Source of the DNA: Chrysochromulina parva
Lineage: Eukaryota > Haptophyta > Prymnesiales > Chrysochromulinaceae
NCBI GenBank assembly: GCA_002887195.1
Contig: PJAB01000109.1
Coordinates: 1-41,734, forward strand
Length of the DNA stretch: 41,734 bases
Reading direction: 5' to 3'
Below the pieces are notes generated by a model. The model did no database searches, was not told where the DNA came from, and saw nothing but the letters and a program-made list of their open reading frames with translations. A program made the position numbers and the translations under genes. This document shows positions 38,480 to 41,734 of the stretch, piece after piece (position 1 is the first letter of the stretch; each line of letters begins with the position of its first letter).

Positions 38480-39328
38480 CTATGGTGATGAAGAGCTTCT
38501 TGTGCCGGTTGGTGGCGGCGACGGTGGCGGCGGCGGCGGCGGCAACGGTGGCGGCGACTGTGGCTGCGAGGGCGCTGGCAAATGAGCAATCTCGCCACCA
38601 CCAGGTGAAGCGAACAGCAGCGCGCACATGCCCACCAAGATGGAGAGCACCGTGAACACCACCACGCCTTCGGCGTGCACGAGCTGACCCACTGGCACGC
38701 GAGCCTGCAATGTTGGCGCGATGACACGCGCGCGCCGCCATCGGCACCGCCGCTCTGCTCGCCTCCACCAGAGACGGCTGGTGCAGCACAGGAAGAGTTG
38801 TGGCGGCGGCAGAATCACGGCACGGTGCGTGGCATTGGTGGACGGCGCGTCGTACCTCAGGTGCAGTGGCACCACGCTGAGAAGGCCATCTGATGAAGTG
38901 CCAAGTGGCCCGTGCACGAGCGCCCGAATGGTTCGGCTATCAGAGGTAAGCAACTCCGGAGAAATTACGTTGAAAACAATGACTCCGTCCGCGCCGCCGA
39001 GCTTGCCAAATTGCCCGAGTCGCTCTAGCTGATGCGGGTCAAAGAAGGCTCCCGGCGGCAGCTGCTCCAATGTCGCCCAATGAGAGCAGCCAGAGGCAGA
39101 AGTGCGCAACCCTTGCGACGACGTCTGGAGCTCAAGATGAAAGCCGGAGCCACGTAGCACCCGAGTGAGCTCGTGGCTCGACCACCAGACCGAAGGAATG
39201 CTGTCGCGGCCGGCGCGCGCCAGTAAAGAGGCCAAATCCTCCATTCCCTGCGATTCCGCGGCCATTTCTGGCAAGTTTGTGCTGCATACAGAACTGAGTC
39301 CTCGCTGCCTCGCTGCCTCGTGTGGCAC
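38480..39328 (-). CDS. PIG-X-like GPI mannosyltransferase I subunit
   Basis: A 282-residue protein. The match to PIG-X/PBN1 rests on the family order: GFHLELQTS (about 62-70), LPPGAFFDPHQLERL (90-104), then LHLRYDAPS (155-163) and VILPPPQLFLC (171-181), the core 'H-x-R-Y-x-x-P ... v-x-l-P-P-P' signature, followed by one hydrophobic helix (about 220-240, GVVVFTVLSILVGMCALLFA) and a Ser/Pro tail. PIG-X stabilises PIG-M, the enzyme adding the first mannose to the GPI anchor in the ER. No N-terminal signal peptide is seen with this start, so a 5' exon may be missing, and the Arg-rich stretch at 186-200 could hide a short intron. The Pro-rich cytosolic tail is unusual. Confidence 0.72.
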   Translation of the reverse strand: MPHEAARQRGLSSVCSTNLPEMAAESQGMEDLASLLARAGRDSIPSVWWSSHELTRVLRGSGFHLELQTSSQGLRTSASGCSHWATLEQLPPGAFFDPHQLERLGQFGKLGGADGVIVFNVISPELLTSDSRTIRALVHGPLGTSSDGLLSVVPLHLRYDAPSTNATHRAVILPPPQLFLCCTSRLWWRRAERRCRWRRARVIAPTLQARVPVGQLVHAEGVVVFTVLSILVGMCALLFASPGGGEIAHLPAPSQPQSPPPLPPPPPPPSPPPTGTRSSSSP

Positions 39329-39579
39329 CGTGGGGCGGCGCTGCTCCCCGATACTGGAATCACACCATCATGCACAGTGCAAAAGGGTAAGAAAATATCA
39401 CACCTCGGCGCCGCCGCCGGGTCGGGTATGACGTTGACCGTTGTACCGTACGGACCACCCCTTACAGTGTCCAGAAATGCCTTTACACTCCGGTGAGCTC
39501 AGACGCAGTCGACTAACAGTGGCAGCCTTTGCGAGGGGCTTCGAAAGCCGTACGTCCATGCCACAACCCACATGTTTCG

Positions 39580-40893
39580 TCACGAGTAGAAGCTGCTGGC
39601 GCCCTCGTACTCACGCGTTTCGGAGACTTGGCCGAGGTGGATGTCGGTGATGGCTTTCTCCATAGGGCTGGCTCGATGCTGCACAAAGTGCTCCTGAAGC
39701 TGCGACATGGTGACCTTCGCGCCGCCCTTTTGGCGCACGTTGGCCGCAAACAACTCGGCGTCGCTGTCGGTCGCGGCCTTGTAGAACCGCTTGAACGACT
39801 GCTTGAGCTGCTCATCGACGGCGTAGGTAAGCTCGACCTGTACGTCGCATCTGCCCGCACGCACGAGCGCCGGGTCGAGCCGGTTCTTATAGTTGGTGGT
39901 GAGGAAGATGACGGTGCCCCGCGGGTCAGCCACGCCGTCCAGCGCGTTGAGCAGGCCCGAGAATGTCACGTTGTGCGAGCCCTCGGAGCGCTCCCGGTGG
40001 TGCCCAAACAAGGCATCGACGTCCTCGAAGGCGACGACGGCCTTCTGTGGCACCGAGCACATCGCCATCCGTAAGTCGGCATCCTCGAGCTCCCGATTGG
40101 CGAGCGACGTCATGCACACGGAGCAGTCAAAGTGCGAGGCTACCGCACGAATGAGCGACGACTTGCCACACCCGGGCGGGCCGTAGAGCAAGAACGTGCG
40201 CTTGTATGGAATCCCGTGCTCGAGGTACCACGCGCGCGACTCCGCGTCGAGGAATTTGCGCACGTCCGAGAGCACCTGGTCCTTGGCGATGTGCGGCAGG
40301 ATGACCGACTCAATCGGGCGCTTGAGCAGCAGTCGCTCTCGCTGCCAACCATACTTGCTGTAGGAATACAACGCGATCTTCCCCGGCCGTGACGCCTCGT
40401 ATTCGATGAGCGCGGCGCTGCACAGTTTGCGCATGGCCTCTGTGATTTCGGCTGAACGCTCAGGGTGCGACAGGGCGAGTGTCGTGTAGACGCCAAACTT
40501 GGCGCTCGGCGCACCGAAGCCTTGGCGAGTCAACATGAATTCGCGACCGCCATAAGAAATGGTCATCGAACCATAGCCAAGCAGAAGCTTGGCACTCGGT
40601 TCAGTAACTGACTCCTCGGGAGTCTCCTCATCCGAGTCCTCGCCATCCCGTCGGCTTGCGACGAGGGACGTTGGTATGGCATGGGCCACGGCGAATTCAT
40701 TCAAAGCCGTCTGCAGCTGCCCGGGCAGGATTTCAATTTGCGTGCCGCTGGACAAGGACGCGGCGCCGCCGAAAGCGTTCAGGATGCGCTTCTGGGATGT
40801 TGCATCAACGACTTTGTCTGCGTTTTCAAACTGCTCTGCGAGGTCTGCGAGCTTGTCTGCGAGGTCCGGCTCGTCGCGCGCGCGCTTGGCCAT
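39580..40893 (-). CDS. BCS1-like AAA+ ATPase
   Basis: A 437-residue protein. The AAA core is complete: Walker A GPPGCGKS (238-245), Walker B VVAFEDVDALF (286-296), sensor I TTNYKNRLDP (332-341) and arginine finger region LVRAGRCD (343-350). The preceding YGWQRERLLLKRPIESVILP and WYLEHGIPYKRTFLLYGPPG are the characteristic BCS1-type linker, in which the BCS1-specific domain leads into the ATPase. BCS1 translocates the Rieske iron-sulfur protein across the mitochondrial inner membrane. Here no N-terminal transmembrane helix or import sequence is seen, so this may be a paralog with another job or the annotated start lacks an exon. Divergent from the cysteine-rich gene. Confidence 0.88.
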   Translation of the reverse strand: MAKRARDEPDLADKLADLAEQFENADKVVDATSQKRILNAFGGAASLSSGTQIEILPGQLQTALNEFAVAHAIPTSLVASRRDGEDSDEETPEESVTEPSAKLLLGYGSMTISYGGREFMLTRQGFGAPSAKFGVYTTLALSHPERSAEITEAMRKLCSAALIEYEASRPGKIALYSYSKYGWQRERLLLKRPIESVILPHIAKDQVLSDVRKFLDAESRAWYLEHGIPYKRTFLLYGPPGCGKSSLIRAVASHFDCSVCMTSLANRELEDADLRMAMCSVPQKAVVAFEDVDALFGHHRERSEGSHNVTFSGLLNALDGVADPRGTVIFLTTNYKNRLDPALVRAGRCDVQVELTYAVDEQLKQSFKRFYKAATDSDAELFAANVRQKGGAKVTMSQLQEHFVQHRASPMEKAITDIHLGQVSETREYEGASSFYS

Positions 40894-41219
40894 GGGTGCG
40901 TGACCGTATCGTCGCTCGGTCTCCTCACCCGGTGAGCGCGGCGACGCGCCTCGTGGGTCACACGAGTCGAGTCTCGACGAAACACGAAGTGCGTGAAGGA
41001 AAATTTCGAATCAAAAAAAGAACATCGAGAAGTGAAGACTTTCCTTCATATAAGTACATGATGTACACCAAAGTACATGTAACGCCAGGAACACGCAGGA
41101 AAAAGTACATGTAACGCCAGGAACACGCAGGAAACCCGTTGATCTCGGATAGTTCTCGGAGATGCCGTTCTTACGTTTGATTGCACGATTCACCTTGCGC
41201 AATTGCGGCTCTGAACCAC
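40894..41219. promoter_or_regulatory. Divergent promoter with duplicated TACATGTA unit
   Basis: Spacer between the BCS1-like (-) and cysteine-rich (+) genes. A 32-bp unit (GTACATGTAACGCCAGGAAC core) is tandemly repeated at 41073-41104 and 41105-41134, giving two TACATGTA palindromes (41074-41081 and 41106-41113); a related GTACATGATGTACACC precedes them. Confidence 0.6.
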
Positions 41220-41734
41220 ATGGCGAACCGCACAGAGTACCTCGTAGAAGCATGCCTCTGCTCGGAAAACACCATCTTCATTCCCGAATCCTGTGCAGCG
41301 TGCTTCGGCTGCTACGAGGATCGCCTCTACTGCTGCGCTGTAAGCCGTCGCAAGAGTTGCATCTTCAAGGGCCATGATGCATACGACAAACTTGTCGGGC
41401 AGCGTGACGACGTCATCTGCATGAGCCAGGGCTCGTCCTACTTCGTGAAGCCGCTCTGCCTCACGGGCGAGAAGCCTGTGTGCATCTACGTTTGGTCAGG
41501 CTGTTGCTGCTCCCAACGCGAATCCTTCCCGCAGAAGAAAGAGGTGGTCTCCAAGATGCGGTACGCAGAATGCGGCTGCCAGATCTGCGAGGGCGGGGAG
41601 TGCGCACCGAAGTTCTGCACCACCGACGTGAAGCCCATCCAGTCGACGGCCTTCGGCGGCGTCGGCGTGCCCATGCACAAGGTCAAGATCAACGAAGAGT
41701 ACATCCTCTGCGCTGCCTGTTGCTGCATGGCGAC
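41220..41734 (+). CDS. Cysteine-rich protein, 5' part (runs off the window)
   Basis: An open frame from ATG at 41220 reaches the right edge without a stop, giving 171 complete codons. The visible protein has about 23 cysteines (13%), in singles, CxC, and CCC clusters (ACLCSEN, CAACFGCYEDRLYCC, WSGCCCSQRES, ECGCQICEGGEC, ILCAACCCMA). No signal peptide or zinc-finger spacing that I recognise. The opening EYLVEACLC and later EEYILCAACCC segments resemble each other, suggesting an internal repeat. Codon use fits coding DNA, and the two other frames are interrupted. Function unknown; a metal-binding or disulfide-rich intracellular protein is possible. Confidence 0.75.
   Translation, partial: MANRTEYLVEACLCSENTIFIPESCAACFGCYEDRLYCCAVSRRKSCIFKGHDAYDKLVGQRDDVICMSQGSSYFVKPLCLTGEKPVCIYVWSGCCCSQRESFPQKKEVVSKMRYAECGCQICEGGECAPKFCTTDVKPIQSTAFGGVGVPMHKVKINEEYILCAACCCMA

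Overview
This window looks like nuclear DNA of a GC-rich eukaryotic microalga, most likely a haptophyte. The evidence is short GT-AG introns, mostly 60-200 bp, in otherwise dense genes on both strands; long GC-rich low-complexity protein tracts; a cytochrome b5 front-end desaturase with a secretory or plastid-type leader; ShKT domains on a glycosyltransferase-like protein; and EF-hand and DPY30-type modules. No bacterial operon logic, IS element, CRISPR array, rRNA or convincing tRNA was seen. The taxon is an inference; a related GC-rich alga such as a pelagophyte is not excluded.

Layout, left to right. 0.2-5.8 kb: a CaMK-type kinase with a C-terminal GRAM domain (-), an FkbM-type methyltransferase (+), a membrane protein with a Gly-Ala repeat (+), and a two-exon dolichol-kinase/DGK1-type CTP-dependent lipid kinase (-). 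6.6-13.3 kb: one very large ZFC3H1-like zinc-finger protein (-, two exons) with many tandem repeats. 13.6-20.1 kb: a coiled-coil protein with a possible hSac2 domain (+), a two-EF-hand protein (-), a small protein with a CysRS-tail-like segment (+), and a two-exon vWA/Ku-like protein with an F-box-like segment (+). 20.6-27.7 kb: a five-exon SKP1-like/F-box-like/LRR protein (+), an ATP-grasp enzyme (-), and a three-exon front-end desaturase (+). 28.2-36.2 kb: a proline-rich protein (+), a three-exon ShKT/glycosyltransferase-like protein (-), the tRNA 2-thiouridylase MnmA/TRMU (-), and glycinamide ribonucleotide synthetase carrying a DPY30-like N-terminus (-). 36.8-41.7 kb: a phytanoyl-CoA-dioxygenase-like enzyme (+), a PIG-X-like GPI mannosyltransferase subunit (-), a BCS1-like AAA ATPase (-), and a cysteine-rich gene that runs off the right edge (+).

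The genes do not form one pathway; this is an ordinary mixed eukaryotic locus. The most unusual signals are structural. (1) Two introns in unrelated genes (19206-19306 and 26212-26414) share GATTGCCTCT-type filler and a CTCATCAG 3' end, and in each the first ~25 nt copy the start of the following exon, which suggests recent intron gain by an introner or a tandem duplication. (2) Two promoter-proximal sequence modules recur upstream of unrelated genes. (3) The palindromes TACATGTA and GTGTGAATTCACAC recur only in gene-free spacers. (4) There are several unusual domain fusions: SKP1+F-box+LRR, DPY30+GARS, kinase+GRAM, and vWA/Ku-like+F-box. All functions are assigned from motifs by eye; no database search was run.
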